Assembly (NCBI GenBank): GCA_045130475.1
Contig: JBGUPU010000033.1
Coordinates: 1-64,000, forward strand
From: CAG-791 sp045130475
GTDB lineage: Bacteria; Bacillota; Clostridia; Lachnospirales; Lachnospiraceae
Direction of reading: 5' to 3'
DNA: 64,000 nt
The notes beneath the pieces were generated by a model. The model was not told where the DNA came from, did not search any database, and was given only the letters and a program-made list of their open reading frames with translations. This document shows positions 16,411 through 24,361 of the stretch, piece by piece. Each line of letters begins with the position of its first letter. The stretch's first letter is position 1. The position numbers and the translations under genes were made by a program.

Positions 16411-17055
16411 CTAACGCGCAAGATTTCTATAAGGCATCAGTCTTCTGGTCAGGGCATCAAACAGGCCCCCGCACAGAAGCGAGAGCGCAGCGACCAGGAC
16501 GCCGCCCAACAAAAGCAGGTCCATCCGGTTCAGGCCGAGTCCCGTAAAAATGACCTCTCCCAGTCCGCCTGCTCCGATCCTGGCGGCAAGAGCCGCACTG
16601 GCGATCACTTCTACAAGGGCGGTCCGGATCCCGGCAAAGATCATGGGCATAGCCAGGGGGATGCGGACCTTCCAAAGAATCTCTTTGTCCGTCATCCCCA
16701 TACCCGCCGCGGACTCTGTCATAAAGGGCGGCACATCGCGGAATCCCACAATCGTATTGAGAAGGACGGGCGGGGCCGCCAGAATTGTCAGAGCAATCAC
16801 TGCCGGCAGTGCACCCGTTCCTGCGACCGGAATCAGCAGGACAAGGATTGCAAGAGACGGGATGACCCGCAGTACATGAAAGGGTGCGGAAATCCATTTT
16901 TCAATTCCCGGCGAGTCGGCCGCCAGATATCCGCAGGGAACCCCGATCAGCACTGCGGCTGCAAGCGCCGCAAGGCTGATCCACAAATGTGTGCCAATCT
17001 GGACCAGAAGCGCAGCTCTGTGCGTCACTATATATTCAAGCATTTTTGCCCACAT
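16411..17055 (-). CDS. Osmoprotectant ABC transporter permease (first of two)
   Basis: A 214-aa permease with five or six membrane segments and the loop ESAAGMGMTDKEILWKVRIP. It is homologous to the second permease at 13668-14276. AGGTGATTT precedes the ATG. It is the first gene of the Opu-type operon (permease, binding protein, ATPase, permease, oxidoreductase). The 131 bp before the binding-protein gene holds only weak inverted repeats. Confidence 0.9.
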   Translation of the reverse strand: MWAKMLEYIVTHRAALLVQIGTHLWISLAALAAAVLIGVPCGYLAADSPGIEKWISAPFHVLRVIPSLAILVLLIPVAGTGALPAVIALTILAAPPVLLNTIVGFRDVPPFMTESAAGMGMTDKEILWKVRIPLAMPMIFAGIRTALVEVIASAALAARIGAGGLGEVIFTGLGLNRMDLLLLGGVLVAALSLLCGGLFDALTRRLMPYRNLAR

Positions 17056-17138
17056 AAATCACCTGTCAGCAGCTGCTGCCTCCATGTTTTTACGGATTTC
17101 GGATAATTGCCTGTAAGGATAATTGTTTATTGCAGGAA

Positions 17139-17780
17139 TCAGATAGTTTCAGCCTCCTGCCCAGTTTCCCCGTTTCTCCTGATAATCGCTTCTGCAGGGC
17201 AGTCCCTGAAACAGAGTCCGCAGTGCAGACAGTTCTCCTGTCTGATCACGTAGGGACTTCCCTCGTCAATCGCCTTCTGGGGACAGGAGGACGCACAGAT
17301 TCCGCATCCGATACAGGCCTCGGTAATCTCAAATCCTTTCTTCCGGTATGTGTTTTTTCCAAAAGAAAAAGGATGGCGCGTGATGGGCTCCGTTCCCAGG
17401 CTGAAATACTCTCCTTCACCTTCTTCAAGGCAGAACACCTCGAGGATATAGCGGCTGTCGCCTGGATATACGTTGTTCATGGAAGGGTTTTCCTCAAAAA
17501 TCTTTCCAAGAAGATCCTGGCCGACATTTCTGACCTTCCCCCACACACGGATTGTCTCCCAATTGCTGTTCAAGCCAGTTACTGCCACAGATCCGGTCCT
17601 CATCAGCTCCTCATAAAAATCCTTCCCTGCAGCCGTCAGGAAATAGAGTTTTTCTCCCTCGACCAGCATTACGTCGATGATACGTGCGCGGGGCGTGCCG
17701 TCTTCCGCCACTGTTGAAAACACAACATCTCTCATCTCCCGCAGCATGCGGAAATAGTTTTGTATCTTTCTCTCTGCCAT
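17139..17780 (-). CDS. PNPOx-like split-barrel protein with two 4Fe-4S clusters
   Basis: Residues 1-~125 resemble the flavin-binding split barrel of the pyridoxamine-5'-phosphate oxidase superfamily (VVFSTVAEDGTPRARIIDVM). The C-terminus carries two ferredoxin motifs, CIGCGICASSCP and CLHCGLCFRDCP. Such fusions are probable flavin/Fe-S oxidoreductases of anaerobes. I chose the ATG at 17780 (GGAG seven bases upstream) over a TTG at 17822 that has poor spacing. It lies 80 bp upstream of the osmolyte operon on the same strand, and its 5' side abuts the structured repeat. Confidence 0.85.
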   Translation of the reverse strand: MAERKIQNYFRMLREMRDVVFSTVAEDGTPRARIIDVMLVEGEKLYFLTAAGKDFYEELMRTGSVAVTGLNSNWETIRVWGKVRNVGQDLLGKIFEENPSMNNVYPGDSRYILEVFCLEEGEGEYFSLGTEPITRHPFSFGKNTYRKKGFEITEACIGCGICASSCPQKAIDEGSPYVIRQENCLHCGLCFRDCPAEAIIRRNGETGQEAETI

Positions 17781-17835
17781 TGCTGTCTCCAAAATGCTTT
17801 TATATTTGTCAAATATCCGCAAGTTCCTCTTCGAG

Positions 17836-18094
17836 CTCGGCTTTTCCTCGCTGTTTTTCTACTCTTGTGGCCATGGTCTTGCGATCGCAGACATGAATGA
17901 ATAAACTACGCGCTGCTCCGCACGTTCCGCGCTCTCGCATCGCTCCAAACACTCGGATTCCGCTCATCTTGCAAGCATGCCTTCAGCATGCTTGCAAGAT
18001 GGCTCCTTCCTCGTGTTTGGACGCTCGTCAAGGCCTCATGAGCGTTCGTGCGAGCACGACGCTCCCTCGGCTTTTCCTCGCTGTTTATTCATTC
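17836..18094. repeat. Structured ~250-nt repeat element, copy A
   Basis: Begins with CTCGGCTTTTCCTCGCTGTTT (17836-17856), repeated exactly at 18066-18086. The core is enclosed by the inverted arms GAATGAATAAAC (17895-17906) and GTTTATTCATTC (18083-18094). Nested helices: CCAAACAC/GTGTTTGG (17945-17952, 18013-18020), CATCTTGCAAGCATGC and its complement (17965-17980, 17986-18001), and GAGCGTTCGTGC/GCACGACGCTC (18040-18051, 18054-18064). Conserved blocks such as ACTCGGATTCCGCTCAT and ATGGCTCCTTCCTCG recur in copy B at 31248-31498, while the helix sequences differ but still pair. It sits between divergent genes and encodes no plausible protein. Confidence 0.8.
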
Positions 18095-18291
18095 TATCAT
18101 TCATTTCGAGCCTTCATCAATGAACAAAATCCGTCATTCTGTCGAATTTTCGGTCGTTCTCAATTTATAAATGCTATAATGCAAATGTTGGATCAGCTCA
18201 CATCCCGTCGAAAGTCGTGTACATACAACACTACGGCAAAAGTGAAATGAAGGATGTTCATCAAATCAAACTTAATCGGAGGGTCTCTGTT

Positions 18292-18870
18292 ATGTCTGAA
18301 TATACTGCGGCGCGCAGCCGCACCAGAGCAAAGATCGAGCGTGCTTTCTGGGATCTTTATCTCGAAAAAAAATTCCGGCGCGTTACCGTACAGGAGATTG
18401 TACAGCGCGCCGGAATCCATCGTTCCACTTTTTATATTTACTTTCAGGCTGTCGAGGATATTTTCTCCGCCATCAAAGAAAGGCAGCTCACCCTTCTGGA
18501 AGAGGTACTCGCCACGCAGGGAGAGGGCGAGGAGCGTTTTATCGGTCTGCTGAATGCTCTTCGGGAAGTGTACGAAGAAAACCGGATCTTTCTCAAACCG
18601 CTTGTGATCGATTATCACAGCAGTACCTTTTCCCGCGCATACCGCCAGATGCTCAAGGACGCCCTGAAAAAGGACGGAAACTTTCCGTCTTATGCAGAAG
18701 ACAGCCGGGAGTACATCATTCTGGACAGCGTGATGAGCGGGTATATCGAAATGCTGCTTCAGCTGCTGGATTCCGGCACCGTATCCATGGAGGATGCATT
18801 CCGCTTTGCCTACTATACCATGGAGAACGGGACAAAACCTGCCCTCGTGAAACAGTTCGGAATCACATAA
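18292..18870 (+). CDS. TetR/AcrR-family transcriptional regulator
   Basis: A 192-aa protein. The N-terminal HTH (TVQEIVQRAGIHRSTFYIYF) is typical of TetR regulators; the C-terminal helices would bind an unknown effector. The start at 18292 is fixed by GGAGG eight bases upstream; the frame is open further upstream but without a ribosome binding site. A TATAAT near 18174 may be the -10 box. Its target is not obvious, since its neighbours are the structured repeat and a convergent lysR. Confidence 0.88.
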   Translation: MSEYTAARSRTRAKIERAFWDLYLEKKFRRVTVQEIVQRAGIHRSTFYIYFQAVEDIFSAIKERQLTLLEEVLATQGEGEERFIGLLNALREVYEENRIFLKPLVIDYHSSTFSRAYRQMLKDALKKDGNFPSYAEDSREYIILDSVMSGYIEMLLQLLDSGTVSMEDAFRFAYYTMENGTKPALVKQFGIT

Positions 18871-18889
18871 AGATCAACCCGGAAATTAC

Positions 18890-19765
18890 TTAAATATTTC
18901 TGTAAGTGTCCAGAATATGCTTGTAAAGAGTACGTACGGCAGGGGCCATCTGGCCGGGTCCGCGGACGGCAAGTCCGATGATCCTTGCAGCTTCAGGCTC
19001 CATAGGATACATGCGCACATTGTAGGGAATATCGGTCATGACCAGTTCCGGCATAATGCAGATGCCGAAGCCCGCCTGTACCATGACAACCGTGGCAAGA
19101 TCATCGACAACATGATAGCGGGTGGAGATATCCAGATGGTTCTGCTTGAGGTAGTTCTGGATATCGGCATCCGTCGATTCTCGCTGTACCACGAAGCGGC
19201 GGCGGGACATCTCCGAAATCGTCATGCTCTCGCCGGCTTCCTCTTTTTCATAGTCTCCGGGCACAATACAAAGGAGGGGATCCCGGTAAAAGGGCTCGAT
19301 CGGCAGGTCCTTTGCACTGGAGGTGGAAAGAAATCCAAAATCCACGACACCGTTTTTGATCCAGTAAACCACATCATCATAGGTCCCCTGGAAGAGTTCG
19401 ATCTCGACGGCAGGATACATTTTTCCGAAGGAAGTAATGATGTCGGGCATCCAGTTGGTGCAGACACTGGAAAAGGCGCCCACCTTGACGGTGCCCTGCT
19501 GCAGGCCGTTCATCTCGGACACCGCCTGCTGCAGACTCTCATCACTGTTCAAAACCGCATTGATATAGGGCAGCAGACGGCTTCCGGAGCTTGTCAGGCT
19601 GACGCCCGCCTTTCCTCTGGTAAAAACAGAGAAGCCGAGTTCTTTTTCCATGCCGGAAACCGCATGGCTGATGGCAGACGGCGTCAAACCCAGCAGGTCC
19701 GCCGCCTTGTGAAAGCTGCCTGCCTCGGATACGGTTTTGAAAATCTGGTATGTCAGTAAAGTCAT
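18890..19765 (-). CDS. LysR-family transcriptional regulator
   Basis: A 291-aa full-length LysR protein: N-terminal HTH (SFHKAADLLGLTPSAISHAV), hinge, and periplasmic-binding-like effector domain. AAGGAG precedes the ATG. It follows the por operon on the same strand, separated by a 190-bp repeat array, so it may regulate 2-oxoacid oxidation; this is inference from position only. Confidence 0.9.
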   Translation of the reverse strand: MTLLTYQIFKTVSEAGSFHKAADLLGLTPSAISHAVSGMEKELGFSVFTRGKAGVSLTSSGSRLLPYINAVLNSDESLQQAVSEMNGLQQGTVKVGAFSSVCTNWMPDIITSFGKMYPAVEIELFQGTYDDVVYWIKNGVVDFGFLSTSSAKDLPIEPFYRDPLLCIVPGDYEKEEAGESMTISEMSRRRFVVQRESTDADIQNYLKQNHLDISTRYHVVDDLATVVMVQAGFGICIMPELVMTDIPYNVRMYPMEPEAARIIGLAVRGPGQMAPAVRTLYKHILDTYRNI

Positions 19766-19781
19766 TTACGGCTCCTTGGGG

Positions 19782-19963
19782 ACGGTCCTTTTGTTTCCGT
19801 CCCCTTGTTTATTCTCAAAACACCCTGTTATTCTCAAAACAGCGGGGCAGATGCAACAGGATCCTCCCCCCATGTCTCAAACAGCGGGATGGATGCAACA
19901 GGATCCTCCCCCTTCTGTCACAAAACAGCGGGGACGGATACAAAAGGACCGTCCCTCTATCTT
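19782..19963. repeat. Tandem array of ~43-bp repeats bounded by inverted REP-like ends
   Basis: Three direct units begin CAAAACAGCGGGG (or CAAACAGCGGGA) and contain GATGCAACAGGATCCTCCCCC or its variant. The array is closed on the left by GGGGACGGTCCTTTTGTTTCC and on the right by GGGGACGGATACAAAAGGACC, which are near-complements of each other. It overlaps the last codons of the por beta subunit gene and fills the gap to lysR. Confidence 0.7.
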
Positions 19964-20958
19964 GCGCAGAGATACTGCAGGTCCTCCCAGCGGCGGTCGA
20001 CCTCCTCCTGGAACAAGGCCAGCAGGTGCTCATTGCCGGGTTTGAAGAGGTGTTTGAAACGTCCCTGGGGGCGCAGGAAGTCCTCGATGGGCAGTTTGTT
20101 CTTGGGTTCGTAGCTCAGGATCCATTTTCCGTGATCGACTTCGAAGAGCGGCCAGTAGCAGGTCTCCACAGCCAGGCGGCAGATCTCCATGATTTCACTG
20201 GTCTCATAGCGCCAGCCACGGGGGCAGGGCGTCATCATATTGAGGAAGGCAGGCCCTTCCGTGTAAATGGCCTTGGCGGCCTTGCGGTGCAAGTCCTTAA
20301 AGTCTTTCGTGAAGGTGGTCTGGGCTGCATAGGGCACATGGTGCTCGGCGATGATGGCCGTGAGATCTTTGCGGTACTGGATCTTGCCGTCCGAGCACTT
20401 GCCGGCAGGCGTTGTAGTCGTGTCCGCAAACATGGGCGTCGCCGACGACCGCTGAATGCCGGTATTCATGTAGGCACCATTATCATAACACACATAGACC
20501 ATGTCGTGTCCGCGTTCCATGGCTCCCGACAGAGACTGGAAACCGATATCATAGGTACCGCCGTCTCCGCCGAAGGTGATAAATTTGAAGTTCTCTTTTT
20601 CCGGCAGTCTTCCTCTCTTGCGGAGTGCCTTGTAGGCCGTCTCCACGCCGCTCAGGGTCGCGCCCGCGTTTTCAAAGGCATTGTGGATATAACTGTCCTC
20701 CCAGGATGTATAGGGATACATGTAAGAGGATACTTCGAGGCATCCTGTCGCGTTGCCGATGACCGCGCGGTCACCCTCGTGCAGGGCACGCAGCACGGCG
20801 CGCACGCCGATGGTGGCTCCGCATCCGGCGCACATTCTGTGCCCGGGAGTCAGGCGCTCCGGCCTCTGCAGCATAGTCCTGAGGCTGAAATCCTCCTTCT
20901 CAATTGTCTCTGTTGTATTTACATTGCTCATGGCTATTGTCGCTTTCTTTATTATCAT
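19957..20958 (-). CDS. porB: 2-oxoacid:ferredoxin oxidoreductase, beta (TPP) subunit
   Basis: A 333-aa beta subunit. It has the CAGCGA cluster ligand motif near residue 44 and the thiamine diphosphate motif beginning GDGGTYDIG, with a later DNGAYMNTG. With alpha, gamma and delta it oxidatively decarboxylates pyruvate or a related 2-oxoacid to acyl-CoA and reduced ferredoxin. The start overlaps the alpha stop (ATGA). The choice between pyruvate and branched-chain 2-oxoacids cannot be made from sequence alone. The end overlaps a REP-like repeat. Confidence 0.92.
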   Translation of the reverse strand: MIIKKATIAMSNVNTTETIEKEDFSLRTMLQRPERLTPGHRMCAGCGATIGVRAVLRALHEGDRAVIGNATGCLEVSSYMYPYTSWEDSYIHNAFENAGATLSGVETAYKALRKRGRLPEKENFKFITFGGDGGTYDIGFQSLSGAMERGHDMVYVCYDNGAYMNTGIQRSSATPMFADTTTTPAGKCSDGKIQYRKDLTAIIAEHHVPYAAQTTFTKDFKDLHRKAAKAIYTEGPAFLNMMTPCPRGWRYETSEIMEICRLAVETCYWPLFEVDHGKWILSYEPKNKLPIEDFLRPQGRFKHLFKPGNEHLLALFQEEVDRRWEDLQYLCAR

Positions 20959-22142
20959 TCGCTTCTCAGGTTAATGTATTTGTGCTGCGGGGCTTCCATG
21001 CGGCCGTCAGCGACTTCGCGAAGTTCCGCGAAGATGTCTTTGACGTGGTCGACGGTGAAGTCACGGCCGGCGAGTCCGTAGATGTAGTTGACGGCGTCGA
21101 GAATGACTTTATTGCGGTAGAGTGCCGCAGGTACTTCCATTCCCAGGGAACCGCAGCATCCGTTGTAGCTCTCGCACCGGTCCATGATGGCAAGGGCACG
21201 GCAGCCTCGAAGAGCCTCTGCCAACTGTTTTTCGGGGAAGGGGCGGAAGACACGTAGCTTGAGAACTCCGACTTTCCATCCTTCTTCGCGCAGTTCGTCG
21301 ACGGCTGCCTTGGCGGTGCCTGCCGTGGATCCCATGATCAGCATGATATATTCGGCATCTTCTGTCCGATATTCTTCAAAAAAGCTGTATTTGCGGCAGG
21401 AAATATTCTCGAATCTCTCCGCCACCTCGAGGATAACTTGGCCGGCGTGCTCCATAGCATCTTCCTGGGCCTTTTTGGCTTCCATGGCATAGTTGGAAAC
21501 AGAGTATGGGCCGACGGCCACAGGTTTTCCGGGATTGAGAAGAAATTCCTCGGGCTGATAGGTGCCGACAAATTGGCGGACCGGCTCGTCCTCCAGAAGC
21601 TCGATGTTTTCCACGGCGTGGCTGGTGATAAAGCCGTCCTGGCAGACCATGACCGGCAGATGGACGCGGGGGTCTTCCGCAATGGGGAAAGCCTGAATGT
21701 AATTGTCGTAGGCTTCCTGATTGTTCTCGGCATAAATCTGGATCCATCCCGTATCTCTGGCGCCCATGCCGTCCGAGTGGTCACAGTTGATATTGATGGG
21801 ACCGGAAAGCGTGCGGTTTACCAGGGTCAGAACCAGAGGCAGGCGGTTGGAGGCCGCCAGCAGGAGCTCCTCCCACATAAGTGCCAGACCCGCGGAAGAG
21901 GTCGCCGTCATGGTCCTGGCGCCGGCCGCTTCGGACCCGATCGCCGCGGACATGGCAGAGTGCTCGCTCTCAACAGGTATGAATTCTGTATCTATCTCTC
22001 CGTTGGCAATATAGGTGGAGACCATCTGGGGAATCTCGGTGGAAGGCGTGATCGGGAAAGCGGGCATGACATCCGGATTCACCTGCCGGATTGCATAGGC
22101 GACTGCCTCGTTTCCGGACATTCTCTCTCTGATGCTTTTCAT
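20955..22142 (-). CDS. porA: 2-oxoacid:ferredoxin oxidoreductase, alpha subunit
   Basis: A 395-aa alpha subunit starting with the conserved GNEAVAYAIRQVNPDV and FPITPSTEIPQ segments. It has the pyrimidine-binding ESEHSAMSAAIGSEAAGAR region and a C-terminal domain with LRVFRPFP. GGGAGGG precedes the ATG, which overlaps the end of the delta gene by four bases. It is the catalytic partner of porB in the four-subunit enzyme. Confidence 0.93.
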   Translation of the reverse strand: MKSIRERMSGNEAVAYAIRQVNPDVMPAFPITPSTEIPQMVSTYIANGEIDTEFIPVESEHSAMSAAIGSEAAGARTMTATSSAGLALMWEELLLAASNRLPLVLTLVNRTLSGPININCDHSDGMGARDTGWIQIYAENNQEAYDNYIQAFPIAEDPRVHLPVMVCQDGFITSHAVENIELLEDEPVRQFVGTYQPEEFLLNPGKPVAVGPYSVSNYAMEAKKAQEDAMEHAGQVILEVAERFENISCRKYSFFEEYRTEDAEYIMLIMGSTAGTAKAAVDELREEGWKVGVLKLRVFRPFPEKQLAEALRGCRALAIMDRCESYNGCCGSLGMEVPAALYRNKVILDAVNYIYGLAGRDFTVDHVKDIFAELREVADGRMEAPQHKYINLRSE

Positions 22143-22447
22143 GGCTCAATTCCCTCCTTCATCTCGATGGCGCCGAAGGGACATACGCTCGCGCAGATTC
22201 CGCAGCCCTTGCAGTGGTCATAATCAAAATCCAGTCTCTTTCCGTCTTTCACCGGAATGCTGACATCCGGGCACACCGGAACGCACAGCAGGCACTGTTT
22301 GCACTTGTCCTGCACAAGGACAGGGGTATTGGTCCTCCACTCCCCCGTCGCAAAGTATTTTGCCGTACCTCCAGCAAACATCTGCAGTCCCTCGGTCAGT
22401 CCCTGCCAGGGAGTATTTTCATTAATCTTTGTTACATCTGTACGCAT
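22139..22447 (-). CDS. porD: 2-oxoacid:ferredoxin oxidoreductase, delta (ferredoxin) subunit
   Basis: A 102-aa protein with two [4Fe-4S] motifs, CKQCLLCVPVCP and CKGCGICASVCP, the hallmark of the delta subunit that passes electrons to external ferredoxin. GAGG lies before the ATG. It is coupled to alpha by a four-base overlap. It is separated from the gamma gene by a REP-like repeat and a terminator-like hairpin. Confidence 0.93.
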   Translation of the reverse strand: MRTDVTKINENTPWQGLTEGLQMFAGGTAKYFATGEWRTNTPVLVQDKCKQCLLCVPVCPDVSIPVKDGKRLDFDYDHCKGCGICASVCPFGAIEMKEGIEP

Positions 22448-22479
22448 TTATTTCCTCTTTCAAATATATTCAAGCGCTT

Positions 22480-22521
22480 GAGGAGACAGGGGACGGTTCT
22501 GTGTCTCCTCCTGTCTCCTCC
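22480..22521. repeat. REP-like repeat, GTCTCC subtype
   Basis: GGAGACAGGGGACGGTTCTG followed by GTCTCCTCCTGTCTCC: one arm complete, the second shortened. It lies inside the por operon between the gamma and delta genes. Confidence 0.65.
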
Positions 22522-22531
22522 GCAGACCTTC

Positions 22532-22566
22532 CAAAAAAACGAGACCTCCGCACAGTGACGGAGGTC
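22532..22566 (-). terminator. Intra-operon terminator or attenuator in por
   Basis: Read on the minus strand, GACCTCCG (22566-22559) pairs with CGGAGGTC (22550-22543) and is followed by TCG and seven T residues. It lies 40 bp after the gamma stop and before delta-alpha-beta, so it may reduce read-through into the rest of the operon. Confidence 0.7.
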
Positions 22567-22605
22567 CCTGATCAGATTTCAATAAAGTTATAAAGCAAAT
22601 GTTCC

Positions 22606-23205
22606 TTATGCACTCTTTGTCATTCCGGCTGTTCTCTCGATGACATCATAGGCCATCTCCAGTGCCTTCATATTCCCGTCTACGACCTCCGGCTTCCTTG
22701 CAAACTTATGCAGGAAGGAAGCGCGCATTTCGTGCAGGAAGTCTTCTTTTTTCATGACTCCGCTCACCGCAGCCGCTGCTGCCAGCATGGGGGTATTGGG
22801 GAAGTTCTTTCCCAGAGTCTCCTCAGAAATCGAACGCGCGTCAACCGTGTAGACCGCGCCCTTGTAGCCTTTGAGCAGGGGACGGATTTCCTCCGCGGAC
22901 CTGGGCGTGTTGACAATGATGGCGCCGTCGCGCTTGAGGCCGTCAGTTACATGTACCGAATGGAGAAGTGTCTCATCCACAACAACTACGAAATCAGGAT
23001 CGTAAATATTGGAATGCACTCGGATAGGATTCCTGCTGATCCGGTTGAAAGCTGTGATCGGAGCGCCCATGCGCTCCGGGCCGTACTCGGGAAATCCCTG
23101 TACGTGCGCGCCGGTTTTGAAAGCCACATCCGCCAGCAGCAGCGCCGCTGTCTTGGCACCCTGTCCGCCTCTTCCATGCCACCTGATTTCGAGTGTGTTG
23201 TTCAT
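22606..23205 (-). CDS. porG: 2-oxoacid:ferredoxin oxidoreductase, gamma subunit
   Basis: A 199-aa gamma subunit with the characteristic WHGRGGQGAKTAALLLA start near residue 9 and the FPEYGPERMGAP segment. It binds coenzyme A in related enzymes. AGGAT precedes the ATG. It is the first gene of the operon (gamma, delta, alpha, beta). Confidence 0.92.
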   Translation of the reverse strand: MNNTLEIRWHGRGGQGAKTAALLLADVAFKTGAHVQGFPEYGPERMGAPITAFNRISRNPIRVHSNIYDPDFVVVVDETLLHSVHVTDGLKRDGAIIVNTPRSAEEIRPLLKGYKGAVYTVDARSISEETLGKNFPNTPMLAAAAAVSGVMKKEDFLHEMRASFLHKFARKPEVVDGNMKALEMAYDVIERTAGMTKSA

Positions 23206-23536
23206 GACTGAAAATCCTGCCTTTCCTGATCTGCTAAAACGCGCAGGACTAAATGCCCTGTTTATCGCTTTACTTGAAATTATTTTCGCCTGCCCCCATT
23301 TAATGGTGAATCATATTCATTCTTATTGTGAATTATTCTAAATAAAGCAGACGACAAAAGTCATTATACGCCTTTTTGAGTGAATGTAAATAACTTAAGA
23401 GATGAATCTTTTTCAACATATTCGTCGGGAAAATGAATCTGTTTTGAAAATTGTATACAGAATAATAGAATAATAGTTATTAGATTCCAGTATTTCGAAT
23501 TGTTGAGGATTCGGTCGGGACACAATGATCCATGCG

Positions 23537-23599
23537 TTGACATACTGTTTAAATCAAGTTATCATATCTGTACTCCTTTAGGAGTATAGATATGATAAC
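23537..23599 (+). promoter_or_regulatory. Promoter overlapped by a 19-bp palindromic operator
   Basis: TTGACA (23537-23542), 17-bp spacer, TATCAT (23560-23565). The inverted repeat GTTATCATATCTGTACTCC (23558-23576) / its complement (23581-23599, one wobble mismatch, 4-base loop) covers the -10 box and the expected transcription start. It drives the DUF3990/XRE pair, and the XRE protein is the natural candidate repressor. The 330 bp to its left hold no gene. Confidence 0.75.
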
Positions 23600-23656
23600 A
23601 ATGGTACAGAGAAAAAATCTTTATGCAGAAACAGGGTGTATCGTACAGGGAAGAAG

Positions 23657-24361
23657 ATGAGTTCAGAAAGCAAAGTATTAACCGTTTATCACGGTTCAGA
23701 GAAAATTATTGCATCCCCTTATCGGGGCGGAAGTAAAGATAACAATGACTACGGAAACGGTTTTTACTGTTCAGAAAGTGCAGACCTGGCCAGAGAATGG
23801 AGTGTTGACGAGAACCGGGATGGATTCCTGAACCGCTACGAGCTGAATCTGTCAGGCCTGCAGATCCTATATCTAAACGGAGGCAGCTACAGCATCCTGC
23901 ACTGGCTTGCCATACTATTGGAAAACCGTCGCTTTCAGATCACCGCCCGTCTTCCGCGGGAAGCACGGCGTTACCTGTTGACCCGCTTTCAAGTTCCATA
24001 CCGGGATGCAGATATCATCGTGGGGTATCGGGCTGATGACAGTTATTTTTCATTCGCCGCGGATTTTTTGAACGGGACGATCTCACTTGCCCAGCTGGAA
24101 GAGGCTATGTATCTTGGAAAGCTCGGAGAACAGATTGTGCTTAAGAGCGAAAAGAGTTATCAGCAGATACGTTTTCTCGATTATGAACCGGTGGATGCTT
24201 CAATCTGGTATTTAAAGAGGGAAAAACGGGATCGGTCTGCAAGGCAGCGATATTTTCGTCAGGACCGGGAAGGATGGCAAAAGGGGCAGCTCTACATGCC
24301 CCGGATTCTGGATGAGGAGATAGGACCGGATGACACACGCATACAGCGAATTATATATTGA
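23657..24361 (+). CDS. DUF3990-family protein, putative ADP-ribosyltransferase-like toxin
   Basis: A 234-aa protein starting VLTVYHGSEKII, with GNGFYCSESADLAREW and a later YLGKLGEQIVLKS segment; these match the DUF3990 family, which has been placed in the ADP-ribosyltransferase superfamily. The start at 23657 follows AGGGAAG; a GTG at 23636 is the alternative. The next gene, an XRE protein, overlaps by 32 bases, and the promoter is covered by a palindrome. Together these suggest a toxin-antitoxin or defence module. The target is unknown. Confidence 0.8.
   Translation: MSSESKVLTVYHGSEKIIASPYRGGSKDNNDYGNGFYCSESADLAREWSVDENRDGFLNRYELNLSGLQILYLNGGSYSILHWLAILLENRRFQITARLPREARRYLLTRFQVPYRDADIIVGYRADDSYFSFAADFLNGTISLAQLEEAMYLGKLGEQIVLKSEKSYQQIRFLDYEPVDASIWYLKREKRDRSARQRYFRQDREGWQKGQLYMPRILDEEIGPDDTRIQRIIY

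Noticed and set aside
19810..19960. Possible short CRISPR array
   Set aside because: The ~43-bp units are directly adjacent and related along their whole length, so there are no unique spacers, and no cas genes occur.
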